From an uncultured Oscillospiraceae bacterium (GTDB taxonomy: Bacteria > Bacillota > Clostridia > Oscillospirales > Oscillospiraceae), in contig CAKSWA010000008.1 in the NCBI GenBank assembly GCA_934511165.1, positions 1 through 53,487 of the forward strand: a stretch of 53,487 nt of DNA, given 5' to 3'. This document shows, piece by piece, positions 1-7,929 of the stretch. Every line of letters starts with the position of its first letter. Position 1 is the stretch's first letter. The position numbers and the translations under genes are program-made. The notes below the pieces were generated by a model. That model was not told the DNA's origin. It saw nothing but the letters and a program-made list of their open reading frames with translations, and did no database searches.

Positions 1-299
1 GCATCAAAAGACCCCAGATACTGTCGGCATTGGCGCTTGTCAATCGTCGTGATTTGCTCCAAGAGGACGATGCTCCCATCTCGCAGGAACGCCGACGGTG
101 GCACAGGATACTGCGTCGCCTGACAGCCATGCTTCCTCGGCCGCGACGTGATCGGCGCAACGATCAGCGTGGGCGCGTAGAGATTTCCGATGTTGTTCTG
201 CAAAATGACGACCGGGCGGCGGCCATGCTCCACCGAGCCCGGCTCGGCTCGCAGCTCCGCCATGAATACGTCGCCCCGGCGGAATTCTTCCTTTTTCAT
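1..299 (-). CDS. MazF/PemK-family endoribonuclease toxin (3' end cut off)
   Basis: The reading frame starts at 299 and runs off the window edge, giving 99 residues. MazF toxins cleave mRNA at short sequence sites. Seen here are the family start (RRGDVFMAEL), the HGRRPVV segment with the expected catalytic Arg28, IVAPITS with Thr51, and LLEQITTIDK near the C-terminus. The match to the family is clear along its length. The ATG overlaps the stop of the sortase gene by 4 bp (ATGA), so it is translated as the last visible gene of the pilus operon. No antitoxin gene lies upstream, where MazE genes are normally found; one could lie outside the window. The arrangement suggests either a domesticated RNase in the pilus operon or a toxin with a distant antitoxin. 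Confidence 0.9.
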   Translation of the reverse strand, partial: MKKEEFRRGDVFMAELRAEPGSVEHGRRPVVILQNNIGNLYAPTLIVAPITSRPRKHGCQATQYPVPPSAFLRDGSIVLLEQITTIDKRQCRQYLGSFD

Positions 300-1036
300 G
301 GAACAACCTCCGCATTCTCTTTTTCACAGATCGCTAAAAACCGGTGCTTTCCTCCGGACGCATAGGGGTGACAGGTGAGAAGCGTCAGTAATTCTCTCCC
401 TGGCTGTATCATGACGGAGGCAATATCGTCCGGAGCAATGACGGCAACGCCCGACACGCGGTAATGATCCTCACTCCAGAGCGTCGTCAGGATCACCTCA
501 TCGCCCTCTGTCAGCGTGGACAGATAGAGGAAATAATCCGCACCGTTAAACCCGCAATGCCCGGCAAGAACGCAATTCGTATTTGTCCCGCCGATGGGCA
601 AGCTTGTCTGCGAAAGATGTGCTGCGCCCTTCGCCATGTTTTCCTCCGAAGCACCGAGATAAATGGGCAGCGTTACGCCGAGCTTGGGGATGCATACCGT
701 CCCGAAGACCCCGTCATCAATGCCGTAATCCGAAAGACATAGGGATGGCTCCTGATACGCTGAAATGCTGGTAAAGCCCGCCTGCCGGTTATGATACAGT
801 TCCTCGTTATATGCCTGCGCCGCCCGGAAAAGCTCCGGATATGGCAAATCCCCGTCTTCCAATTCCGTGAAAGACGGGGATTCTTCGTTCTTGTTTTCCA
901 AGACAGTTTCATTAAATCTTTCCGCGGCTTGTTCCGCCTGCGATTCTAGGCGGTGCCCGGAGAAGAAAGGAATCAAAATAATCAAAAGCCCTAAGAGGAA
1001 AAGAATCAACGCAACGGCAAGTGATTTCGTTTTCAC
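296..1036 (-). CDS. Pilus-associated sortase, second copy (class C-like)
   Basis: A 246-residue membrane transpeptidase. It has an N-terminal membrane segment (about residues 5-25) and a sortase fold with the catalytic triad His160 (VLAGHCG), Cys222 (TLLTCHPY) and Arg232 (GKHRFLAIC). Pilus sortases join pilin subunits through LPXTG threonines to pilin lysines. I chose the GTG at 1036 because an AAAGGAGG ribosome site lies just upstream. This start overlaps the stop of the preceding sortase ORF by 3 bases (GTGA). The family-typical C-terminal membrane helix is absent and the active-site flanks (AGHCG, TCHPYA) differ from the TCTPYG type. It may therefore act on a different substrate, such as the tip protein or final wall anchoring. 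The subclass is uncertain. Confidence 0.88.
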   Translation of the reverse strand: MKTKSLAVALILFLLGLLIILIPFFSGHRLESQAEQAAERFNETVLENKNEESPSFTELEDGDLPYPELFRAAQAYNEELYHNRQAGFTSISAYQEPSLCLSDYGIDDGVFGTVCIPKLGVTLPIYLGASEENMAKGAAHLSQTSLPIGGTNTNCVLAGHCGFNGADYFLYLSTLTEGDEVILTTLWSEDHYRVSGVAVIAPDDIASVMIQPGRELLTLLTCHPYASGGKHRFLAICEKENAEVVP

Positions 1037-1927
1037 CGGCTCAGCGCCTCCTTTCTCCGGTGATCCCGGCGCGTCTCCCGTACAACGACCCATACAAGGA
1101 CTACGGTGTCCGCCAGAATAACGCCGTAATATATGCCGTCGAAGTACTGCTGCTGCCAGCTGGAAACTCTGCTATTCTCTTCAGCTGTTTCTGTAATCTT
1201 CGTTGAAACGGCTTCCGGCTCATAGGAGACACGATGCCCTTGCACCAGCAGACGGTGCGTATTGACGCCATACGGCGTACAGGTGATGAGCGTGCACATG
1301 TCTTCATCCTGCTGGATACTGAGATGCGACGTATCATCCGGGAGGACAGTAAAAATATCCTGCACTTCATACGCCAGCGTCCGGTCCAGCACATGCAGAA
1401 AAAAACCGGTCTCCGACCTTCATCTTTTCCAAGTCTGTCAGCATCTTTCCTCTGGAGAGGCCGGAGTGACCGGTCAGGACGGCATGCGTCCCTTTTCCGC
1501 CTACGGGAAAGGACGATCCCAGCAGATGCCCTACGCCTTTCTCCAGCGTGCTGCCGTCCGTGCCGTGGTAGATCGGCAGGCAAATATCCAGCTCTGGGAT
1601 TTCCAGCTGTCCCATAATGCCGCTTTCGTTAACAGCGAGGATCTCGTCATATTCTTTCTGCGCTGCAGTCAAGCCAGTTAAAGAAAACGCGCCGTCCGCG
1701 GAAACGGATATTGGGGACAGCGCGGCGTTGTACGTCTCCGCTGCGGCAAGTATCTCTGCTACGCGGGTATCTGTCATCTCCTCCACGGCTCTGGAATACT
1801 CGGTCATTACAAGGCTCTTGTTCTTCTCCGCCAACGCGTTTCCCAAAATCGGGTACAGAATCAATCCGGCAGCGAGGAAGAGACACGCTGCACCGGAAAC
1901 AAAATAAATCATTCTTTTGTATTTCAT
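1033..1927 (-). pseudogene. Class C pilin sortase split by a frameshift in a homopolymer
   Basis: Two overlapping frames together encode a complete class C sortase. The first starts at ATG 1927 after an AAGGAG site and carries an N-terminal membrane helix (about residues 7-30) and the catalytic His154 (LTGHSGL). It runs correctly to residues VGDRFF and is then thrown into a wrong frame. The second frame continues the protein with LITCTPYGVNTHRLLV, which holds the catalytic Cys and Arg, and ends with the expected C-terminal membrane helix. The break falls at seven A on the plus strand (1399-1405); six would restore the frame. It could be a sequencing error, a true null allele, slippage-dependent expression, or a phase-variable switch. 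If functional, it would be the polymerase for the major pilin encoded just upstream. Confidence 0.88.
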
Positions 1928-1954
1928 CGGATGCTCCTTTTTCATATCTTCTCG

Positions 1955-1990
1955 AGTTATTCGCTTTAAGCCGCCTTAAAGCGAATAACT
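1955..1990 (-). promoter_or_regulatory. Perfect 16-bp hairpin between major pilin and sortase genes
   Basis: The arms 1955-1970 and 1975-1990 are perfectly complementary around a 4-nt loop. A T-run follows on the plus strand only. No U-run follows in the operon's own (minus) direction, so this is not a standard terminator for the pilus mRNA. It may protect or process the 3' end of the pilin mRNA so that pilin is made in excess over sortase. A third AACGAATAACT half-copy sits at 2001-2011. Confidence 0.6.
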
Positions 1991-2015
1991 TTTTTGTTAA
2001 AACGAATAACTCATA

Positions 2016-2054
2016 TGTATGGGAGAGATTTGCCTGTTTTTCCGCCTCTCCCAT
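2016..2054 (-). promoter_or_regulatory. Second hairpin just downstream of the pilin stop
   Basis: ATGGGAGAG is mirrored by CTCTCCCAT around a loop of about 18 nt, placed directly after the major pilin stop codon. There is no clear U-run. With the 1955-1990 hairpin it makes a double structured spacer of about 100 nt, consistent with mRNA processing or partial attenuation before the sortase genes. Confidence 0.4.
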
Positions 2055-2063
2055 GTGTCAGGG

Positions 2064-4115
2064 TTATTTCCCTAGCTTCTTTCTGCGGGCGCTTACCAGG
2101 ATGATCGCGGCGGCGACCATCAGAACAGTACCGGCAACGCCGTACATCCAGGTACCATGCCCGCCGGTCTGCGGCAGGTTGAAGCCGCGGGTGTTGACAA
2201 CAGTCAGCGGCACGATGGCATTGGCCGATTCGCCGCCGGCATCCATCGTCACAGTGTTGCTGTCCACCTTGGCGGAAGCAGTCAGAAGACAGTGCTCCAG
2301 ATGCTTCTGCGGCATGTTCTTATAGAGACCTTCCGGAACATCCGCATACCGTGGATCGTTCTGCAGAACGCCCAGCACATCGGTGACGTAGATATCACAG
2401 AGATCATCGCTCTTCGCTGCCTCGATCACGATCTGGATATCGTCGCGGAGCAGCGTGTAGCCGTTGGCTGTCTGGATCTCGATCGCAATGTACATGTCAT
2501 CCTCCAGCCCTTTCACGAGGATGGAGCCGTCTGCCGTAGGAGTGAACCGGGTGGCATCGTTTCTTCCGGGTATGTGACCGGTCACATAGTAAACACCTTC
2601 GCTCTCGTTCAGCTCTGCTGTGACGAAGTATCCGTCGGTGTCGTTATAAAGGAGGAATTCCACCTTGGAGAAGTCACCCTGCCCGTCGCTGAATTCCTTG
2701 GTGAGGTCAAGACCGTAGCTGTACACATGGCAGTCGTCTACGAGCGTATCGTAGAAGCTGCTGTTGGTACGCTTCCATACCAGCACGACGTCGTTGCTGT
2801 TCCCATCGTCGCCGCAGATAAGGCTTTTATCGGGGTTGAGCTTCGCCGAATAGGTGATGCGCACGGTGCAGTCGGAATAGCCGGAATTTATCATGTCAGA
2901 CTTGGTATACACAGCATAGCTGCCGTTGATCTCCGCAAGACCCGCAGCCGTCATGGAGATGGTCATGCCGGGTGTGTCATTATAGGATGCGGAGAACTTT
3001 CCGTCGCCTTCGTTCCAGACGGTAATCCGGTCGTCCTCGGTGCAAGAGCTGCTGCGGAAGAATTCGATTTTTACATCGTTTTTGCGGTACGAGAGGCCGG
3101 CGTCCAGCGTGTCCACGAAGGAGTAATCCGTCAGGTAGGTGGCTTCGGAGGTGATGCTCGGCAGCGTCGATAGAATCTGATATTCCAGCGTGTCATTGGC
3201 AGAGGCCGTGGCAGTATGGGCGAAGCCGTCGGTAACGGCGTCGGAGCCGCCGTTTTTGCCGGTGTCCGCAAGCGCTTCGCGCACGGTCTTCTCCAATGTC
3301 GGGATGCCGGTAAGGTTCTTGGGGTATACGGTGACATCGTATATCCAGCGTTCGCCGCCGTCATCGGCGTTGCTTCCGTTCACGGACGTCATGGGCAGGG
3401 AGAGAAAAAACGGTGCGGTGGTTTCCGTGACCATTTCGGGCACTTTCGTTTCAACGATAAGATACAGTCCGAGAGGAAGGTCGCTCGCGGAGGTGTGGCC
3501 GTAGCTGTCGGTCGAGGGCATCGCCATGCCGCTGTTCTCGCGCACGAAGCGTTCTAAAGCGTTCTTTACGGTGATGGAGTTGTTTGCCAGCGCGGATTTC
3601 AAGCCGTTGATAAGAGTATCGGAACGGTAGAAATACATAGCGCCGTCCTCCGAATCTGCCGGTACATACCGGTCTCCGGCACTCACACCGATGGCGGACA
3701 GGAACGTGTTGTTGGCGTCGTTCTGCGTGATCCCGTAGAGAACTTCCACATGCGACGCGCCGTTATCATCCTCAGTATAGGTGCGGATGTCGGCAACTTT
3801 CAGATAGGTGAATTCAACGCCCTTGATGGCGTATCCGTTAACCTCTCCGTTCGCGTTCAGCGAGCTCTTTCTCGTATCGCTGCCGAGAATATCCTCCACG
3901 CCAGGATCGCGGACACCGGTGGAGACGTAGCTGGAATCCCATACGCCGTCCTTCTCGGCGTTGGTAATGTCGTACTTGTAAATATCAAAGGAGCCGGTCC
4001 TGTCGGTGTTGATTGTGGATACATTCTCCATCAGGGCAAAGGCGGATACGGTCGTTGTCAGCACGACCAGAGCCGCCATGATAACGGAAAAGAACTTCTT
4101 GCCGGTTTTCTTCAT
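2064..4115 (-). CDS. Major pilin subunit, LPXTG-anchored (SpaA/SpaH-like backbone pilin)
   Basis: A 683-residue exported protein with a signal peptide (residues 1 to about 29). The pilin motif is W257IYDVTVYPK266, whose lysine is the expected acceptor for pilus polymerisation. An E-box-like segment YLIVETKVP lies near residue 218. A C-terminal sorting signal, LPQTGG, is followed by a hydrophobic helix and an RRKK tail. Large gram-positive backbone pilins have this plan, with isopeptide-stabilised Ig-like domains between the pilin motif and the anchor. The ATG overlaps the stop of the tip-adhesin gene (ATGA), and an AAGAAGGGA site lies upstream. The two sortase genes follow after a structured spacer. 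It is almost certainly the shaft protein of the fibre. Confidence 0.93.
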   Translation of the reverse strand: MKKTGKKFFSVIMAALVVLTTTVSAFALMENVSTINTDRTGSFDIYKYDITNAEKDGVWDSSYVSTGVRDPGVEDILGSDTRKSSLNANGEVNGYAIKGVEFTYLKVADIRTYTEDDNGASHVEVLYGITQNDANNTFLSAIGVSAGDRYVPADSEDGAMYFYRSDTLINGLKSALANNSITVKNALERFVRENSGMAMPSTDSYGHTSASDLPLGLYLIVETKVPEMVTETTAPFFLSLPMTSVNGSNADDGGERWIYDVTVYPKNLTGIPTLEKTVREALADTGKNGGSDAVTDGFAHTATASANDTLEYQILSTLPSITSEATYLTDYSFVDTLDAGLSYRKNDVKIEFFRSSSCTEDDRITVWNEGDGKFSASYNDTPGMTISMTAAGLAEINGSYAVYTKSDMINSGYSDCTVRITYSAKLNPDKSLICGDDGNSNDVVLVWKRTNSSFYDTLVDDCHVYSYGLDLTKEFSDGQGDFSKVEFLLYNDTDGYFVTAELNESEGVYYVTGHIPGRNDATRFTPTADGSILVKGLEDDMYIAIEIQTANGYTLLRDDIQIVIEAAKSDDLCDIYVTDVLGVLQNDPRYADVPEGLYKNMPQKHLEHCLLTASAKVDSNTVTMDAGGESANAIVPLTVVNTRGFNLPQTGGHGTWMYGVAGTVLMVAAAIILVSARRKKLGK

Positions 4116-6538
4116 TGCATGCAGTCCCTTCTTTTATTTTTGGAAATGATGATAAGAAAAAGGCCCATACACGCCGCGGCAAAGCCGGCGGAGAGTACAG
4201 GCCAGAGGCCGGTTCCTCCGGTCATAGGGAGAAGATAGGTTGGGGAGTTATTAGCGGTTACGGAAACATCGTAGATCGGGCTCTCTTCATTTTCTCGGGG
4301 CAGCGTTCCGATCTCTACCGGTTCTGTCAGGAGCACATAGCCGTTGACCGTCGCATTTTCCGTAATACGATAATGGACGTTTTTATCTGCCCGGAGGCCG
4401 CCAAAGACGGCAATTCCATCAGCTCCCGTAATGATCATACCGTCGCTGAGGCCTTCCGAGGTACGGCCGCCGATCTCCTTTGCCGGAACATCGGCATGGA
4501 ATACCGGCGTCCATGCCTCTCCGTCCTCGGAGTATTCCAGCCGGAACGCGGCACCGGGGATCGGGTTTCCGCTGCTGTCGGTTTTGGCGACGGTCACAGA
4601 ACCGGGAATGCGGGTGTTTTCGCGCCGAATCTCGATTTTCTGTCCGTCCGCAGTCACGGAGAAAACATAGGGCGTTCTATCGATTTTGTAGCCGTTCGGA
4701 GCTTCCAGCTCTTCGAGATAGTAGTCGCCGAAGGGGAGATTATCGAAAGTCAGAACGCCGCTTTCGTCCGTTGTCCCCTCAGCGAACGGATTTCCAGCAT
4801 TGTCCAGAAGCCGGAACCGTGCGCCGAGAAGAGCTTGTTCGGTGTCCTTGTCCACCTTCCGGATGGTCAGCGAGCCTTTGAATATCTCGTTTCGGAGCTG
4901 GATGGAAACTGTTTCCCCATCAGAGGAGATATTCACTTCGTGCCGGGTGGTATCAAGGGCATAGCCCTCCCAGCCGGACAGCTGGCGGACAATGTAAACG
5001 CCATAGGGCAGCAGTTTTGACTGCGCCGTTCCGTCCTCGCCGCAGGTAAGGATATCACGTTCCGTCTCCGCCGCTGCGTCATAGCTGCCCGCAGATTTTG
5101 GGAACACTTCAAAGGTGGCCCCGGTCTCGGGCGCTTCCGTTCCCGCGGCGCTGTTCACGGCCAGCTTGGAAATTGAGAACCGCCCGAGAATTGGGGTTTC
5201 CTTTACGGTCAGGGTCAAGTCGTTTTTAATGGAGGGGAGCTGATCTGTGGCAGCGGGAATGGGATACACCGTCGTGTCCAGAAGGTATCCGGGCGAGGGG
5301 GCAATTTCTCGAATCGTCCAGCCCTCTCCGGCCTCATAATAGCCGGTGGTAAACTGACCGTTGGCGTCGGTGGTGCAGGTCTCGATCAGCGTATCACTGT
5401 GATAGAGGCCGTAGACCGCTCCGGCAAGCGTTCCGTCGCCCTGCGCCGTTCCGGTGATGCCGTCCTCCTTGGTCACGGTAATGCGAAACTTCTTGCGGTT
5501 GGCTTTCAACGTGAGATAACCCGTCATGCCGCCCACCGCCTCTACACCGACAACGATATCCTGCCGCGTTGTCGAGCCGTAGGGCGTGAACGTAGAGGCA
5601 GCCGTATAGGCGGAGTTCCGGGTAGCTACCACAGTAACCGGAGCAGATAACGGCGATGCGGAACGGAGAATCAGCTGATTCCCGGATACCGCAACGGAAA
5701 CAACGGTGTCCGATGCGGAGAAGGAATAGTTTTCGATCACGTTGTTCGTATCGGTCAGCGTAATAGAATATGTGGTGCCGTCATAGGATAGCTCCTCCTG
5801 TGGTGCGCTGCTGCTCACGGCAGTCATGAAGCTCGGCAGCGTCATATAGCTCAGCATGTAGGAGAGAATCGTATCATAGATCTGCCCGATCTCCGCATTC
5901 TGACCGTTGGAAACAAGGCAGGTATATATTTCGTCGTTGCCTCTGGTGTACGGAGGGGATGGCTGCCGCGCTCCGGTGACGAATTCCCAGATCAGCATCT
6001 GCGTGGCGGTCTGCTGGCAGCTGGGTGTGCCGGGGAGATGACTGCTGTTTCCGGCGCGACCGCAGAGGAGCGCCAGCTTGATGGCGTTTTGCTGCTCATA
6101 CGAAAAGCTGTTCCAGACGTCGATGACGTCCGAGCGGAGAACATCGCCGTGCGCAAGCATAATACCGGGCTCAATACAGTAGGCCTCCTGCCCGTTGGCG
6201 AAGTCGTTGAGACGCATATCTCCGTAGCCGCCGGTCGGGCCGCCGTTATAATAAAAGGGGTGCTGGTAGTAAACGTACTGCCCGGCGGAGTCGTAGACAT
6301 AGTCGAAGGTGATGAGCGCCGTGGCGGCAGCGGCTTTCAGCATGGGAGCCTTGGCCAGAGGAATCGTTTGCTCTGGCTGTTCTGCGCCTTCCTCTTCCTG
6401 CACGTCTTCCGCAGACGGCGCTGCTTCTTCTACAGATTCGTCCCCCTCCGGCTCCGCCGCCAGAACCGCGGGACAGGGAAAGCTCAAAAGGCAGAGAAGC
6501 GCAAGGACGAGAGCCAGAATTTTGTATCGTGTTTTCAA
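4112..6538 (-). CDS. Thioester-domain tip adhesin / pilus tip protein, LPXTG-anchored
   Basis: An 808-residue exported protein. I place the start at TTG 6538, ten bases after AAGGAGG and immediately before a strong signal peptide (about residues 1-28); a longer frame from 6763 has no such support. After an acidic linker comes a thioester domain with Cys121 (EAYCIEPG) and Gln180 (TATQMLIW), the expected cross-linking pair. These domains bind host surfaces covalently. Several SpaA/Cna-B type domains follow, recognisable by repeated K-x-D and E-box segments such as YYLEELEAPNGY. The protein ends with LPMTG, a membrane helix and a basic tail. The architecture matches tip pilins of gram-positive pili. 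It overlaps the major pilin gene by 4 bp. Confidence 0.92.
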   Translation of the reverse strand: MKTRYKILALVLALLCLLSFPCPAVLAAEPEGDESVEEAAPSAEDVQEEEGAEQPEQTIPLAKAPMLKAAAATALITFDYVYDSAGQYVYYQHPFYYNGGPTGGYGDMRLNDFANGQEAYCIEPGIMLAHGDVLRSDVIDVWNSFSYEQQNAIKLALLCGRAGNSSHLPGTPSCQQTATQMLIWEFVTGARQPSPPYTRGNDEIYTCLVSNGQNAEIGQIYDTILSYMLSYMTLPSFMTAVSSSAPQEELSYDGTTYSITLTDTNNVIENYSFSASDTVVSVAVSGNQLILRSASPLSAPVTVVATRNSAYTAASTFTPYGSTTRQDIVVGVEAVGGMTGYLTLKANRKKFRITVTKEDGITGTAQGDGTLAGAVYGLYHSDTLIETCTTDANGQFTTGYYEAGEGWTIREIAPSPGYLLDTTVYPIPAATDQLPSIKNDLTLTVKETPILGRFSISKLAVNSAAGTEAPETGATFEVFPKSAGSYDAAAETERDILTCGEDGTAQSKLLPYGVYIVRQLSGWEGYALDTTRHEVNISSDGETVSIQLRNEIFKGSLTIRKVDKDTEQALLGARFRLLDNAGNPFAEGTTDESGVLTFDNLPFGDYYLEELEAPNGYKIDRTPYVFSVTADGQKIEIRRENTRIPGSVTVAKTDSSGNPIPGAAFRLEYSEDGEAWTPVFHADVPAKEIGGRTSEGLSDGMIITGADGIAVFGGLRADKNVHYRITENATVNGYVLLTEPVEIGTLPRENEESPIYDVSVTANNSPTYLLPMTGGTGLWPVLSAGFAAACMGLFLIIISKNKRRDCMQ

Positions 6539-6624
6539 AGGGGTATTTTCCTCCTTGCCGTAGTGTGGGGTGTGCTCGTATATCCGTCCGGCGGCACTCC
6601 GTGGAAAAACCAGATCGGGAACAT
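6535..6624 (-). CDS. 29-residue leader ORF upstream of the tip adhesin
   Basis: A short frame opens with ATG at 6624 behind a very strong site (GGAAGGAGG, about 6 nt spacing) and ends at TGA 6535-6537. It overlaps the TTG start of the tip adhesin by 3 bases (TTGA). It begins MFPIWFFHG and ends RRKIPL, and no family is recognised. The overlap and weak TTG start suggest that translation of the adhesin depends on ribosomes finishing the leader, possibly as an attenuation or coupling device. It could equally be fortuitous. Confidence 0.5.
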   Translation of the reverse strand: MFPIWFFHGVPPDGYTSTPHTTARRKIPL

Positions 6625-6996
6625 AGGTATTCCTCCTTCCTCTTTTTATGTAGGCCCGTATTTGTCCTCGACACCCCCGGACAGGGAAGTCACCAGACGG
6701 CAGCGCGCCGGGCTGCTCCATGAGAATTGCACTCCTCCGAGGGTCTCTCCGAGCCGCCCCCATTGTGTGATCTGTGGCTGGGCGGAAGTATCATTGTCCC
6801 CATGCGCGGTCCTGGCCGTGCCGGCGGCTGTGCGGCAGTTCCGGGCTGACGGTATCGCTCTCCAAAAAGGGTCATGGCGTGTCACCCGGCGGGCTTCGCT
6901 CTCGCGGCACATGGGAATGTGTCTGGTGAATGGCTATGAACTTGTCAAGGTACGGTGAGGGAAACATCACCCTCTCACCCAACGCGGATTTTTTGC
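6625..6996. other. Non-coding region upstream of the pilus operon
   Basis: No supported gene lies here. On the minus strand it should carry the pilus promoter and 5' leader. A TTGACA hexamer occurs on the minus strand at about 6949-6944, but no good -10 box follows at 16-18 bp. Just after the regulator gene's stop there is an imperfect hairpin (GGTGAGAGGG facing CCCTCACC, about 6954-6980) without a U-run. Apart from these the region appears GC-rich and unremarkable. Confidence 0.5.
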
Positions 6997-7476
6997 TCAT
7001 TTGTTACCCCCTTTTTCCAAAATTTTTGAAATTTTCTTTTTCCCGGCCACGACGGACTTGAAAACGTTCTTGGCGGATACCCCTTCCGCCTCCGCAATCT
7101 CCCGGTAGGTCATGCCCTCGCAGTACATCTGGATGCGGCGATACTGCTTTTCCGTGACGATCCCGCGGATCTTCTGCAGAGAGCTTTGCGCGAACATTAC
7201 GTTCTCCCGTCTGTCAAGGCGGGCAAGAATTGTTTCTTCCGGAGACGGCTCTGCGGCGGAATATTCCGTAAGGGGCGATGTGTGGTCTGAGTAAATATGA
7301 TCTGCGAGTTCCCAGCCGTGGTAATCCTCATCCGACCACGTTTTCCAGAAGCGAAACTCCTCCTCGGACGAAAACTGCTCGGGCGTGAGCGGATGGTCCT
7401 GCTCAAAAGCGTCCGGACAGAGAATGGCGCGGCTATTCCGCTTGTTTCGTGAATACAGGCTTTTCCTGTTGTGCAT
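6997..7476 (-). CDS. Sigma-70 region 4-like DNA-binding regulator
   Basis: A 159-residue cytoplasmic protein. The start ATG 7476 follows GGAGG at 8 nt spacing; the longer frame from 7512 has no such site. The C-terminal part (about residues 100-159) reads as a sigma region 4-type helix-turn-helix: LQKIRGIVTEKQYRRIQMY then GMTYREIAEAEGVSAKNV, followed by a basic tail. The N-terminal half is acidic and lacks a recognisable region 2. Such short sigma-like proteins are common in mobile elements and beside surface-protein loci in Clostridia. It lies directly upstream of the pilus operon on the same strand, so it could activate the pilus genes. That role is inferred from position only. Confidence 0.75.
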   Translation of the reverse strand: MHNRKSLYSRNKRNSRAILCPDAFEQDHPLTPEQFSSEEEFRFWKTWSDEDYHGWELADHIYSDHTSPLTEYSAAEPSPEETILARLDRRENVMFAQSSLQKIRGIVTEKQYRRIQMYCEGMTYREIAEAEGVSAKNVFKSVVAGKKKISKILEKGGNK

Positions 7477-7562
7477 TGTATGTACCTCCGATTGTTTTTG
7501 GCGGGAAAACAATCGGGGGCTACGGGTATGCAGCGATCCAGCATTGCCAGCGCGAGATAAAC

Positions 7563-7604
7563 AAAAAGCACCCTTTCAGCGGATTCGCTGAAAGAGTGCT
7601 TTTT
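7563..7604. terminator. Bidirectional intrinsic terminator
   Basis: AAAAAGCAC and CTTTCAGCG pair with CGCTGAAAG and GTGCTTTTT around a GATT loop, with one mismatch. T-runs flank both sides, so it can terminate in either direction. It insulates the regulator/pilus side from the recombinase side. Confidence 0.75.
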
Positions 7605-7717
7605 GCTCGTCTATGCGAGTTCAGGCGCTTTGTATTCTGCATCTATTCTTGTTAAACAGGCAGTCGGCCTGTCAAAACTCATGCATTTTCAATGTCCAAA
7701 TATAAAGTATAAAGAAA

Positions 7718-7782
7718 AAACCTTCCATGATACGGCACAGTCAGATTCGGCAGCGAACAACGGGCAGTATCAAAGAAGGTTT
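7718..7782 (+). promoter_or_regulatory. Long imperfect inverted repeat upstream of the recombinase
   Basis: The arms 7718-7733 and 7767-7782 match at 14 of 16 positions (AAACCTTC..GATAC facing GTATC..GAAGGTTT) and enclose about 33 nt. It could be a recombination site for the adjacent serine recombinase, an autoregulatory operator, or a leader RNA hairpin. Confidence 0.45.
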
Positions 7783-7785
7783 CTT

Positions 7786-7929
7786 ATGAAAGATGGAAAA
7801 AAGGAAATTTCCAAAGATCCAGCAGCGTGGCGGAGTGAGCTGTTACACTGTTGTCATTCTGATAAACGGAGGTTTTCTCATGGCACAGATCTTTGGCTAT
7901 GCGCGGGTATCGACCCGCGAGCAGAATGA
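7786..7929 (+). CDS. Possible 47-residue leader ORF overlapping the recombinase start
   Basis: The ATG at 7786 follows AGAAGG at 6 nt and the frame ends inside the recombinase gene at 7929. It starts MKDGKKEISKDPAAW and shows no known family. The good ribosome site is the only support. It may be a coupling leader or chance. Confidence 0.25.
   Translation: MKDGKKEISKDPAAWRSELLHCCHSDKRRFSHGTDLWLCAGIDPRAE

Larger units (their letters stand above)
7513..7879. other. Intergenic region with terminator and two inverted repeats
   Basis: This divergent spacer between regulator and recombinase holds a bidirectional terminator hairpin (7563-7604), a palindrome at 7656-7672 (ACAGGC, 5 nt, GCCTGT), and a long imperfect hairpin at 7718-7782. 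An AT-rich stretch at 7690-7720 is a likely promoter area for the recombinase, though no clean -35/-10 pair stands out. The palindromes are candidates for recombinase binding sites. Confidence 0.5.

Noticed and set aside
40..327. 95-codon minus-strand frame starting MKKRMRRLFHEKG
   Set aside because: It overlaps the MazF gene in another frame; MazF motifs are unambiguous.
6538..6763. N-terminal extension of the tip adhesin
   Set aside because: It would place 75 charged residues before the signal peptide, and the ribosome site lies just before TTG 6538.
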